DNA from: Datnioides undecimradiatus
Lineage: Eukaryota > Chordata > Actinopteri > Lobotiformes > Datnioididae
Length of the DNA stretch: 64,000 nt
NCBI GenBank assembly: GCA_008933995.1
Contig: WARS01000047.1
Location: forward strand, 1,550,001 to 1,614,000
Direction: 5' to 3'
Shown piece by piece: positions 52,601 through 61,147 of the stretch. The notes under the pieces were generated by a model, which ran no database searches, was not told where the DNA came from, and worked only from the letters and a program-made list of their open reading frames with translations. Made by a program: the position numbers and the translations under genes. Each line of letters opens with the position of its first letter. Positions within the stretch are counted from its first letter, which is position 1.

Positions 52601-55600
52601 TGAAAGGCTACTCATTCATTTGCCCTGCCTTGATTTACATCCTGCCACAACCAGCTGCCAGAGCCATTTTGTGTTGGAGTGTTTGGAGAGCTTACGGGGC
52701 GGGCTGTTGAAGGCGTTTTAGAAAAGGTCTGTGTTCTTTTAATGTGACAGAAATCTGAACTCGAGAACCTCTCCACGGCCCTGCGCACACATAGACGACA
52801 TTTGCAGTTGGATCTCGTCTTGACCAAGCACCCATGTTTTCGGGCCATAGGGCGAAGGAAGAGACTTGTGGCCAAGTGTCAGCAGGTTCCTGTAAACATA
52901 TATAAATGCCTTATACACTCGCTGCTTTATGCCAGAGGCTGCAAAAGAAAAATGAGGTCTGAACTGTGACTTGAGTGTGGGAGGGAAAAAGATTGTAAGC
53001 CGGGGATGGTTATACCATTGAAAAGAGGAAATGAGGGTGAGGGTGAAGGAGAGAGGGAAAATGGGGTGAGCAAGAGAGGTTTCCTAAGCTAATAAAATGC
53101 TCGGAGGGACGGAAGCTGCCAGCCAGCATTCCTGTGCCATTAGATAAGTTAGCTCGCTGCAGCCTCCAGTTTCTCTGCAGTGCTGAAGTGGCAAGCTGAG
53201 GTCACCACCGGGGAGTGAGGGGGATGGTGGGGGCAATAAATTCAGAATGTTTTTGTGCACAGTGGTTGTTCCTAATCCTCCGAAGCTGTTTGGTTGATGA
53301 TTTACTTTTGAATTAAAGGGCAAAAGCTGCAAATTATCATTTGTCTTCCTCTACCATGCTGTCAATTTAAAATAGGCTTCAGCAGAAATCACTCTGTTAT
53401 GTTTTTCACATTAACATGAATTGTTTTTACTGTAGTTAAATGTGCAAAGTGCAGGCGTTTGGTTTAGTAATTTTGGACAAATATGCATATTTGGTTGTTT
53501 CATTTTGACAACATGCCAGCTGTTGCCAGATGAACAATATTCAGTTTCTTACGGGGAAACATACACAGAAAGTCATGTGATCCTCTGGAACTAATTTTAG
53601 ATTTTAAATGCGAGGTCAGGTATCACACTCGACACAAGTCGGATTGCGTAGCTCACACTGACTGCTACCAACTTTACACTAGCCCAAATGGCAACACAGA
53701 AGCCTCTAAGTGTGACAGATTGCTGCAATACCAGTGAAGTCAAGGAGCTTCTCTTGCACAGTCTGTTACAGTCAGTGAAACTGAACCGATCACATTGAAT
53801 TGGTTTCATCCAATGGCTTGTTGCTTGTTTTTCAGAAACTGGAGTAGACCAATATTTTCCCAAAGGTAGTAAATTTCTGGGCTGCAAAGTGAGATAGACG
53901 AGTGCAAATAATATTGGCCTCCAAATAATTCTCCTTCAGGGAAATCGCCTGTACTGCGAGATGGCTTATTTAAATGGAAAGGGTGTTCAGTTAGTATTCC
54001 GTGCTAACCTCAGTTTGATCATTCTCCTGCCAGTATCTTATGCAGGTTCTACAACAGAGACTCCAGTTGAATCTGTTCCAAGCCATTTAGAAGCTATCAC
54101 TTAGGCCCTCTGGATTTACTGTGTGAAGGAGATTTTAAAAAAAGGTTTTTTGACTTAAAAATGTCCCGTATATGACACCCTATAGCAAAGACATGCACTG
54201 CTGCAGTAGCCACAATAGACTTCTTTCTTACATAGTAGTGACAGTTGTATAGGAATCTCAGTGTCTCACACCCTTTGTATTTTTAGTTCTATGTAATTTG
54301 CATTGTCATTGTCAACACCAAAACAATGACCTCTTTGATTCTTTGTTTCATAGGTATGCTGGTGGTCAATGTTACCTGGAGAAACAAGACATATGTGGGC
54401 ACCCTGTTGGACTGTACACGGCACGACTGGGCTCCCCCCAGGTAAGGAGCGATGTTTATTTCAACTTGAGCGAGCAGGAGGGCACAAAGATATTTGAATA
54501 TGCATCATCTAACCTGCACTTGTTCATTTAATGGCTCATTACATGTTTGGTGGTGTTAGAACTAAGGTTACATGTACTGATTTTACATAGTATCTGCACT
54601 TGACCAAGACTTTACTGTTACACATGGTAGCTGTAAATGTCAAGGTAGAAAAGAATTCATGACTGCCATGAATCATTGATGCATTCGCTCTATCCAAGCA
54701 CCACTTGGTCCCTTAACCTTTTCATATTCTGTGTGATATGAAGCTGCTGTAGTAGCATCAGCTCAAGGATATATTGCCCAATGCACCAACTTGCCTCTGT
54801 GAGGCTGGACCTTCCAAGTCCATGTTAGTCTTTATCTCTAGTCTGGGGAAACAGGATTCATTGGCAAACGGCTGATGTCCCAGGAGGTAGTTGTGGAAAT
54901 AGAAACAAGCCAGATTGCAGAATCCAATTATTGGACTAATAGCTTTTCCTCAACACTGTATAACATTCTCTATCACAAAGGCTGCAATTTCTTAGATCAG
55001 TGTTATGTGGGCGGTAGCTTAAGGTGTTTGTAATTTCTGAGTACTTGCCTTTGTTATGCAAAATACACAGGTTGTGTAAAATATATCTACCGGCACTTGC
55101 TTTGATTTAGGACACCTGCACTGTATCTAAATGTAAATATAAATCTATATTTGAAATGCATGGTTAAATGCAATAGAAAAAAAAAATCAAGATTAAAGCT
55201 GTGCTAATGGAAAACAAGGAGAGGCTGTATCACACTAATGTATCACAGTGTATCACAATAATGTTCAGTAAGTGAGGTTTGCTGGGCTGTATTTGCACCA
55301 AGATAGGCTTACAGTTTGCAGCACGACTACATTAAGGACACACCATGAATAATTCAGAAAGCTTTCAACGGACTGAATATAAACTTGGGCTTGTAATGAG
55401 TCTAAATTCCTCTACCACTGTCAGACTACGGATGTATTCACATCCCCTGCTGGGGCTGAAATTGTTTGGAGAGACTTGTAGAGGAAGCTGTGAGTCATAC
55501 CAGCCCGGTGTCTCTCTTTGTCACAGATTGCTAACCTTCACTGCTGTGCAGAAAGATAATTACATTACTGTTATGGAGAGATAAGGCCAAACTGCTATTT

Positions 55601-58216
55601 TAAGAATTTGAATGACTGTATGTTTTGATTACAAAGCAGCCAGACTGTTCAGTGCTGTCCTTTCAAATGATGTTTACATGTCCTTCATTTGCAAAGTCAT
55701 GTGGCTTTGTTTAAACTACTTACTTATAGTGCACCAAATATCAGATTGGTGTGTTATGAGAGGACAGGGGCAGAACAATAGTGTACATATTTTGATATCA
55801 TTGCCATTGTTTATTATGAGTTTGGGACTCGAAAAGACTTAAAGCCCGTCATAATATCAACACTGGGATTTTTGTTATGACTTGCTTTCTGTTTTCTAAA
55901 TTTCCTTTGAGACAGTATATCATTGTAGCAAGTGTTTTGGCATACTGATACAGTAAGTAACTATATATATGTGATTCCCATTGAACATATTAGTATACAC
56001 AGAAATAGTCTGGCCAAGCACAAATGTAGTCTAAATTCTTCATTTGTGAGCTCAATCATCTCATCTCTACAAAGTAATCACCAAAATATTTTTTTGTTTT
56101 ACATTGACAATCAAATGTTTTGGTCTGTGTAGGTACCCAGCAGATAACAGGGCAACTGAAGTTTACACAGTAGATACAAAACACCAGACCTTCTAGACAA
56201 GTGTTCTGAACACAGTATCACCTGTCTCTACTTTATTACACTGAAAACAGTTGTGTGTTAAGGCGCATTTAGGTTTATATTTAGATCAGTTAGTCTTACT
56301 GGCATTGTATTTTTCTGTCCTGTAGCAATGTTAAAAATGAAAAGATATTCAGTTTTTACTGTATCATTTAATAATCTAAACTAAAACAGTACGGTTCTTC
56401 ATATTGTGATAATGTTTATTTTTATACATGATTTTTGCCACTACTACAGGTTTTGTGAATCTCCTACCAGTGATCTGGAAATGAGGAATGGCCGTGGTCG
56501 AGGTAAACGAATGAGACCGAATAGCAACACACCTATCAACGAGAACAGCAACTCTTCAGACAACAAAGGCACCACCAACAACAAGACACGTGCTGCCTCA
56601 AACAGCAAGGGCCGGAGGGGCAGTCAGACACCATCAGAGCGCCGCACCCCTCCTAATAGCAACACGGAGGACATCAAGGCCAGTCCTTCCTCAGCTGGAA
56701 AACGTAAGACCAAACCAGCCTCGGACATGGAACCCAATTCCAGCTCAGAGGACACCAAAGGCAACAAACGTATGCGGACAAACTCCAACAGTGGTGGAAT
56801 GGGACCAACAGGTCTCGCTATCCCTTCTATTAAGACTGAGCCACTTCCACCTCCCCTGGATCGCAGCTGCCCCTCTCCAGTTCTTATTGACTGCCCACAC
56901 CCGAACTGCAACAAGAAGTACAAGCACATCAATGGTCTAAAGTATCACCAAGCCCGTGCCCACAATGATGATGACATAAAGTTGGACTTAGATGGAGACA
57001 GTGAGTATGGAGAGGACTCATCTCTTCACCCTGAACCAGGGAACTGTAATGGAGCCTCTATCTCTCAGAAAGGAAGCTTGTCTCCAGCACGTTCAGTGAC
57101 TCCAAAAGGAAGGAACTTTGATGCTCAAAGTCCCTCCCCATCTCCTGGTAAGTTTGCTTCAAAGCAGAGTAAAAAGAAAATAGCTGAGACTGATCCAGAA
57201 ATGGGAGGTACACCAACAGATGGGTGCGAAGACGGGCTATGCCTCACTGATGAGACCAGTAACGATGGAATAGATGATAAGCGAGGATCGGACAAGTCCA
57301 AAAAGGGTAGTTCTGGCACAAAGGCTGATAAAATGTCCCAGAAAAACATGAAGTCACCACGGCCTGTTGGTCCAGGCACTGCATCCCAGCAGATGTATTC
57401 TTTTCCTCCCGGAAACCCAAATTCTTCCCCGGCGCTTGCCCCAATGATACAAGGAATCCCCAAGAGTCCCCAAATGAAAGGCACACAGCCTAAACCTCCT
57501 GCCATTGGAGATCCTGCCTCAAGTAGCTCTAAAGACAAGAAGAAAAAAGACAAAAAGAAAAAAGATGGCGGAAAAGAGGCTGACAGCCCCAAGCCCCCAG
57601 GAAAGGGAGGCAAACTAGAGGAAGTAAAGCTTCCATACTCTGAACCTTCTGACCAAGGAAATAAAGGGGAAGGACTTCTCAATGGTTCCTCAGATCCACA
57701 TCAGAGTCGCTTGGCCAGTATAAAGGCTGAGGCTGACAAGATTTACAGCTTTTCTGACAACGCTCCTAGCCCATCCATTGGTGTAGCCAGTCGGATAGAC
57801 GGTACTGGAATGCCGCAGCCTCTCACACCACTTCACGTGGTCAATCAGAATGGTGCTGACAACTCTTCTGTCAAAACCAATAGCCCAGCATATTCAGACA
57901 TTTCAGATGCTGGTGAGGATGGTGAAGGGAAACTAGAAGGTGTCAAAGTCAGGACAGAGGACCAAGCCATCAGGGAAAGTGTCAAAAAAGCACTTTTTCC
58001 TAACCAGACCCCAAGCAAAGATTCCCCATACTATCACGGCTATGAGACTTACTACTCACCAAATTACGTCAATCCCAGTCCTGGTGGTCCAAACCCAGGC
58101 ACACCAGTGGCTGAAGGTCAGGTTAAGATCAAAAAGGATGATGACCCGGACCAAAGTGAGGAAAAGGTCAAGGTTGAGGTTCATGAAGACCGCAAACCTG
58201 ACAGCAATGCTCCTGG

Positions 58217-58282
<66 letters not shown>

Positions 58283-61142
58283 GCAACAACAGCAGCAGCA
58301 ACCATCAGTCATACAACAGAGATCCAACATGTACATGCAACCTCTTTACTACAACCAGTATGCTTATGTCCCACCATATGCATACCATCCTGATCAAGCC
58401 TACCATAACCACTTGATGAACACCAACCCAGCCTATCGGCAACAGTACGAGGAGCGACAGCGACAGATGGCTGAACAGCATCGTGCTGCTGAGAAAAAGT
58501 CAGATGGCGCCATTAAAGAACGAGAGGCCTCCATGAAGGAGGAGTGGAAACAAAAGAGTTCAATGCCACCAAGCCTCTCCAAAGCCCCAAGTCAGTCAGA
58601 CCTTGGAAAGACATCGCAGCCCCCAAGCAAATCCAGGGACTCTCCATCTGAGCCCTCCTCCAAATCCATGGGAAGCATAAAGGGGGAGGACCTGAAGTCC
58701 CAGCAAGCTGAGGGGCTAAAAATGAAGTTGACTGAAGGGGGTCATCATGGAAAGGAGGACTCCAAGCAGGTGCTGGAGTCCAGAGCTCAGGCAGGGATGG
58801 AGCAGGCCATGTGGTACAGACAGGTAAATATCAAACTGTTATAATGCTTTTGAACCTGCTGTGAGAATGTTTTAGACTTATTTTACTTTTAGAGGGTGGT
58901 TTGTGCTGACTTAGACCTTCTTGCTTGCCTTCAGCAGTACCCTGAGAGCCAGAAACCCCAAGCAGAAGATGAACACCAGCAACAACAACCTCGATGGAAA
59001 GATGAAAGGGACAGGGAACGGGAACGAGATCGTAAATTAAAAGATGACAGGCCCAGGCCCAAGGACAGTCAGAGTGGGCCCAAGGAGGATGGCAAAGAGG
59101 GTAGTGATCCCAGAATTACTTCTGAGGACCACAGGGTCATGAGCAAAGACTCTCGCTCTAATCCCCACATGCAGTTCTCATCACCACTAGCACAGCACCA
59201 AGGCTACATGCCCTACATGCATGGTTACCCCTATGGACAAGGCTATGACCCCAACCACCCTGGATATAGGGGCATGCCCTCAGTCATGATGCAGAACTAC
59301 CCAGGTATGACTTAAGATTACTCAAAATATAAGTAAATATTCACGTTGTCTGATACACTCATGAAAAAAACTATGCAGTATGAAAAATACAGATGGAAAA
59401 GCAACATAGTCAACATGGCATAAAGAATTTAATTTTTTACATGCATTGCCTTTAGCATGTAAAAAGGCTTTCTTATTGCAGCTTTAGATTGTCTGTCAAA
59501 GCTGTATATACCAGTCTCAGCAGGATCTCAGGTAGTTTCATTCAGATCTGAATGAATTTTTTGCCTGAAATCAATTTTTGTAATTTGCAACATTTTTTGT
59601 GTTGTCTTGCTAGAAATTGCAGTAATATTTAAAAATTGTAAAGCAGCATGGAATGATGATGGTGGAGCTTATTGGGGGCAAAACACAGCATGGGAGTAAT
59701 CTGTCAGTAAGTTAGGTCAAGCAAGTCCAGGACTGATTTTGTTCAACCATGTCTGTGTAAAATGGCATATGTAAGAAAAAATGCTTGCATTTTCTATTTA
59801 CTAGTTGCTTTTTTTGCTCAGAAATATTGAAGAGTTAGCAAAATTACAAACACTTGTAAATACTGTAGCGAGTAGTTGATATTGTGCTTATTTTAACTAG
59901 TTTATGATAGGTCTGATATATGTATCCTAAAGGTTAGAGCATATGTGTATAGTAAATAGGTGATAAACACATATCACACCAACATAAGTAATTTGCCACC
60001 AGATATGGCAACAATACTATTGATAGCTCACATGCCACATCCATGAGACCACAGTGAAGAAAAATGCTGGTCTTGAGCCACTGTCCTTTGTAAATGAAAT
60101 GAAAACACCACATTTTACAGTTGGGGCCCAATGTGGTCAACCACACTGCAGTATTTACAGTGAGTGTTTCCATTTTCAAGATCAAAATCCCATGTAGAGA
60201 AAATATGCTTGTACCAGGCTGTTTTACTTTTGCTACCTGCTAAACAGTCATTGGACATTTTGTCCAGAAATCAAAATGACCTTGTTGGTGACCTAAAATC
60301 AATTGTGTTGACTATTAAGCTTGATTGATGTAAACATTAATGAGAACCATCAATCATCGCTTGTCTAGTTTGTATTCCATGTAAGCCCAAATTTGACCGA
60401 TCAATATTCTTCCTCCCTTTTAGGTTCGTATCTACCTGGAGGCTATCCATTTTCTCCATATGGCAGTAAAATAGCCGGAGGTGATGAGGGCAGCGACAAG
60501 TCTCGCGCTAGCCCTACTGTCACCAAAACAGCAACGGACTCCAAAGCCCTGGATATCCTGCATCAGCATGCCAGCCAATACAAGAGCAAATCCCCCACAG
60601 TAGGTGACAAGCCACCCCATGACAGGGAGAGGGAGCAGGACAGAGGAGCTGCTGGAGACAGAGATCGGGAAAGGGAGCGTGAGAGAGAAAGGGAAAGAGA
60701 CGTGGATCGACCACGATCCTCACCCTCCCAGCGCATCATGCCCTCTCACCACCACCTGGGATACCCTCTGCTCTCAGGGCAATATGACCTGTCCTACGCC
60801 ACAGGTCAGTCAGTCTTCAGTTATCCTATCTCTGCTGTTTGACTGCAGATTCACTACACTAAATGTTATACTGTTTTTGCATACTTAATGAGGTGCTATA
60901 CATGCAAAGTAGTTTAATGCCAGTTACTTAAACTGAAAAGAGCCCCACAGTCCAGAGTACTTACTGTAAGTAGATGCAGACTGTTAAATAATGGCAGATC
61001 AGCGATCTCAGTTCAGAACCTAAGTAGGAAAAATCACTGATAGCCATACATTTTCCAACTCGTCATAGGTCTCTCCTCATCAGCTATTGTTGCCAGCCAA
61101 CAAGCAGCAACCCCCTCCCTCTACCCACCACCACGGAGGTGA
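15851..61142 (+). CDS. znf609: Zinc finger protein 609 (complete coding sequence, 7 coding exons)
   Basis: Join 15851-16609, 42103-42328, 54354-54441, 56450-58823, 58935-59304, 60424-60813, 61069-61142; 4281 nt, 1426 residues (human ZNF609, recalled, is about 1411). It is the vertebrate relative of Drosophila scribbler/brakeless, a nuclear regulator that in mammals is reported to associate with NIPBL and the Integrator complex and to act in neural progenitors and thymocytes. Visible parts: an N-terminal block with [20 protein letters not shown] (residues 22-41), a conserved linker across exons 3-4, an AT-hook-like GRGRGKR (372-378), one C2H2 finger (C506, C511, H524, H529), SUMO-type sites IKTE (485-488) and VKVE (931-934), a lysine-rich stretch (719-733), polyQ (948-975) and the conserved C-terminal end [11 protein letters not shown]608, the paralogue, is excluded by the exon 3 start MESPVSTP and the C-terminus. 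Whether this is the a or b teleost copy cannot be told. Confidence 0.95.
28165..28310 (+). repeat. Decayed piece of a widespread teleost interspersed repeat
   Basis: The segment aligns from memory with a repeat found throughout fish genomes that reads CACACTCACATTCA, then TGTCTTTGGACTG, then GGAGGAAACC blocks, then GGGGAGAACATGCAAACTCC. Here the matching landmarks are ACACTCACATTCACTCC (from about 28169), ATGTCTTTTGGACTGAGAG (from about 28225), CCTGGAGGAAATGC and AGGGAGAACATGCACAGTCC (ending near 28299). I cannot assign a family name with certainty. The divergence suggests an old insertion. Confidence 0.6.
28680..28760 (-). repeat. tRNA-like (SINE-type) Pol III promoter remnant
   Basis: On the minus strand TAGCTCAGTGG (plus 28745-28755) is an exact match to the tRNA A-box consensus TRGCNNAGYNGG. 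About 60 bases further, CAATTTGAGTC (plus 28685-28695) is a degenerate B box. No cloverleaf can be closed and no acceptor stem is visible, so this is a decayed tRNA-derived SINE head rather than a working tRNA gene. It lies about 370 bp from the teleost repeat piece and may or may not belong to it. Confidence 0.4.
32605..32855 (+). repeat. Decayed copy of ATTAATCG-bounded teleost repeat (copy B)
   Basis: It starts with CTGAAGCTGCAACGGTTAG, a worn form of the repeat end. The landmarks GCAAAAATGACTAAATTTG, TTACAGCTTCTCAAATGTC, CTTTTATTTGTCATA, TTTTGGAGCTGTTGGTC and GGGCATTTTTCATTTT follow in the order known for this percomorph repeat. It is the best-preserved copy in the window and lies in the same orientation as the copy at 2.9 kb. 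Confidence 0.7.
33419..33494. repeat. Perfect 13-bp inverted repeat around a 50-bp loop
   Basis: TGTTAGCCTAACT at 33419-33431 is the exact reverse complement of AGTTAGGCTAACA at 33482-33494. The loop contains a second, shorter inverted pair (CTCAG and CTGAG in its left half). The whole could fold into a two-tier hairpin. It may be a tiny foldback element or chance; no target-site duplication is evident. Confidence 0.5.
33778..34110 (+). repeat. GCTAAC-rich percomorph repeat, copy 1
   Basis: The order of landmarks matches a repeat I recall as very abundant in percomorph fishes: ATCTCAGCAGCTATT, GGTTCCCAGAGGATTCATCC, ACTTTGCTTTATGA, CTCAGCTACACTTTGTGTTT, TGCTAATTAGCAAATGTTAG, CATGCTAAACTAG, TAGCATTTAGC and AAAAGCACTGTTGTGCTTAG, ending ACCTACCAGTGCT. 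It encodes no protein. It is diverged by an estimated 20-30 percent from the remembered consensus, so it is an old copy. It faces the copy at 40.3 kb in inverted orientation. Confidence 0.7.
40330..40610 (-). repeat. GCTAAC-rich percomorph repeat, copy 2 (inverted)
   Basis: Read on the plus strand the landmarks occur in reverse order relative to copy 1: TGCAGTGTTGCTTTGATCTG, CATGCTCACCATGACAATGG, GCTGATGTTTAGCA, TAATGTTTAGCGTGTTCACC, AGCATTTGCTAATTAGC and CCAATGGGAATGTTGTTGAT. It is the same repeat on the opposite strand, about 6.2 kb downstream within the same intron, so the two could pair in the pre-mRNA. Confidence 0.7.
42053..42102 (+). repeat. CT-rich tract forming the exon 3 polypyrimidine tract
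   Basis: A nearly pure pyrimidine tract with CTCTCTCTCT units runs to the TTCTTTCTTTACAG acceptor of exon 3. It serves as an unusually long polypyrimidine tract for a 25-kb intron. The microsatellite character means its length may vary between individuals. Confidence 0.8.
42103..42328 (+). CDS. znf609: znf609 exon 3 (residues 254-329, phase 0 to 1)
   Basis: Starts directly with the ATG of [16 protein letters not shown], as the human exon does, and ends GAAGACG|GTAAGT. It encodes a highly conserved segment with [17 protein letters not shown] and [20 protein letters not shown]. The MESPVSTP start distinguishes ZNF609 from ZNF608, which reads VDPLFTVP there as I recall. 226 nt, one base of Gly329 at its 3' end. 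The opposite strand carries an open frame of 172 codons through this exon that is only a shadow. Confidence 0.95.
43701..43720. repeat. CAA microsatellite
   Basis: Six to seven uninterrupted CAA units within intron 3. It is simple sequence and unrelated to the coding CAG/CAA tract of exon 5. Confidence 0.85.
47955..48060 (-). repeat. Part of ATTAATCG-bounded teleost repeat (piece C)
   Basis: On the plus strand TTTGTCACAAAATATCAGAA and AATGGTAAAAACAGCACACA match the repeat block recalled as TATAAAATGTCAGAAAATAGTGAAAAATG, in the opposite orientation to copies A and B. Only one half of the element is recognisable here. The complementary half may be the piece at 48.65 kb. Confidence 0.45.
48588..48601 (+). 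promoter_or_regulatory. RFX X-box-like palindrome
   Basis: GCTGCCATGGCAAC fits the RFX consensus GTNRCC-NN-RGYAAC at all positions but the second. It lies between two pieces of a repeat in intron 3. A function is not shown by the sequence. Confidence 0.3.
48654..48815 (-). repeat. Part of ATTAATCG-bounded teleost repeat (piece D)
   Basis: On the plus strand GTCCAAAAAAGATATTCGCT, TTACATTTCAGAAGTCATTT, TTTTTGGCATTGAAAAAATT and AAATCAAAGTAGTTTCTGATG follow the reverse-orientation order of the repeat. With piece C it could represent one element split by about 590 bp of other sequence, or two independent fragments. Confidence 0.5.
51735..52005 (+). mobile_element. Tc1/mariner DNA transposon fragment (3' part of transposase, decayed)
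   Basis: TTCCAACAGGACAGTGATCTG near 51748 translates to FQQDSDL, the Tc1 transposase signature FQQDNDPKHT in worn form. Downstream the DNA follows the Tc1-family order: GCCAAA, TGGAATG and CCAAAACAA blocks, GTGAAAGTCCTTGA, GGCTTGAAGATC, CAGCTTGACTGAGTTTGAG, then GGAAGAAATACTGG and a GTGTGCTAAG-like end of the transposase. Frameshifts and stops are scattered throughout, terminal inverted repeats were not found, and the fragment is clearly dead. Tc1-like elements of this type are abundant in teleost introns. Confidence 0.65.
54354..54441 (+). CDS. znf609: znf609 exon 4 (residues 329-358)
   Basis: 88-nt exon between CATAG and GTAAGG. It encodes [20 protein letters not shown] followed by TRHDWAPPR, identical or nearly so to human ZNF609 and ZNF608, and contributes two bases of Gly329 and two of Arg358. 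The segment has the look of a small beta-rich fold but I know of no named domain. Its open frame continues into the intron only to a stop near 54530. Confidence 0.95.
54442..56449 (+). other. znf609: znf609 intron 4 (2.0 kb)
   Basis: Bounded by GTAAGG and CTACTACAG. It is AT-rich, with short open frames on the plus strand at 55345-55584 and 55612-55842 that lack domains and splice context. No repeat or RNA gene was recognised. Confidence 0.85.
56450..58823 (+). CDS. znf609: znf609 exon 5, large central exon (residues 358-1149)
   Basis: This 2374-nt exon begins [20 protein letters not shown] and ends AMWYRQ|GTAAAT, phase 0. It holds the only zinc finger, CPHPNC and, after 12 residues, H-x4-H (residues 506-529), embedded in the family hallmark [20 protein letters not shown]. 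Before the finger lie AT-hook-like and Ser/Lys-rich stretches; after it come [12 protein letters not shown] (719-730, a likely nuclear localisation signal), a conserved [16 protein letters not shown] block with [28 protein letters not shown], a polyQ tract (948-975) and the Tyr-rich [18 protein letters not shown]. Most of the protein is predicted to be disordered. The antisense strand carries long open frames that are shadows of its biased composition. Confidence 0.96.
58218..58301 (+). repeat. znf609: CAG/CAA trinucleotide repeat encoding 28 glutamines
   Basis: The tract reads (CAG)11 (CAA)10 CAG (CAA)2 (CAG)3 CAA in frame, residues 948-975. The human protein, as I recall, has only two glutamines here ([13 protein letters not shown]). 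The long pure CAG and CAA blocks suggest recent slippage in this lineage. Flanks are conserved (APG before, [13 protein letters not shown] after), so this is a true insertion and not a frame error. Confidence 0.95.
58824..58934 (+). other. znf609: znf609 intron 5 (111 bp) with competing acceptors
   Basis: Very short intron from GTAAAT to CTTCAG. The 3' end is CTTCAGCAG, a tandem NAGNAG acceptor allowing exon 6 to start at 58935 or 58938. A further acceptor candidate, TTATTTTACTTTTAG ending at 58892, would add 14 in-frame codons but leave only a 69-nt intron. Retention would add VNIKLL and a stop. Confidence 0.8.
58935..59304 (+). CDS. znf609: znf609 exon 6 (residues 1150-1273)
   Basis: Encodes [20 protein letters not shown], then a charged run [19 protein letters not shown], and the conserved Tyr/Pro-rich block [20 protein letters not shown] ending MMQNYPG. 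The donor is CCAG|GTATGA, phase 1. The first codons differ from human, where I recall EAEPRMWTYVYPAKYSD at this point; the conserved part resumes at RWKDERDR. The start is set by the phase-0 junction and a good polypyrimidine tract, with one-codon uncertainty because of the NAGNAG. Confidence 0.9.
59305..60423 (+). other. znf609: znf609 intron 6 (1.1 kb)
   Basis: Bounded by GTATGA and CTCCCTTTTAG. AT-rich, without recognised repeats or RNA genes. An 83-codon antisense open frame at 59934-60185 has no features. Confidence 0.9.
60424..60813 (+). CDS. znf609: znf609 exon 7 (residues 1273-1403)
   Basis: Encodes [15 protein letters not shown], the conserved [20 protein letters not shown] block, an Arg/Glu/Asp repeat ([20 protein letters not shown]) and [20 protein letters not shown] followed by [10 protein letters not shown]. 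The human protein has a Gly/Ser-rich stretch where the fish has the RE repeat, and a longer histidine run. The donor is CAG|GTCAGT, phase 1; intron 7 (60814-61068, 255 bp) follows and contains nothing notable. Confidence 0.95.
61069..61142 (+). CDS. znf609: znf609 exon 8, C-terminal coding exon (residues 1403-1426)
   Basis: Starts after CGTCATAG and encodes [20 protein letters not shown] followed by PRR and TGA at 61140. Human ZNF609 ends with LSSTAIVASQQGSTPSLYPP and PRR, so the C-terminus is certain. Only five bases of 3'UTR follow before a GGTAAGA donor at 61148. Confidence 0.96.
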
Positions 61143-61147
61143 GAACG

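Larger units (their letters stand above)
42329..54353 (+). other. znf609: znf609 intron 3 (12 kb)
   Basis: Bounded by GTAAGT and TTTGTTTCATAG. It is moderately GC-rich between about 44.1 and 46.3 kb, where pyrimidine- and G-rich blocks alternate but no exon-like frame with splice sites was found. Supported contents are a CAA microsatellite, pieces of the ATTAATCG repeat near 48.0 and 48.7 kb, an RFX-like palindrome at 48588 and a Tc1 fragment near 51.8 kb. The rest holds nothing I can name. Confidence 0.85.

Noticed and set aside
57125-57682. 185-codon antisense frame in exon 5, rich in Phe, Ser and Pro
   Set aside because: Composition mirrors the Lys/Ser/Pro-rich znf609 sense codons; no independent start context or domain.
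58056-58301. Antisense poly-leucine frame
   Set aside because: It is the reverse reading of the CAG/CAA repeat.
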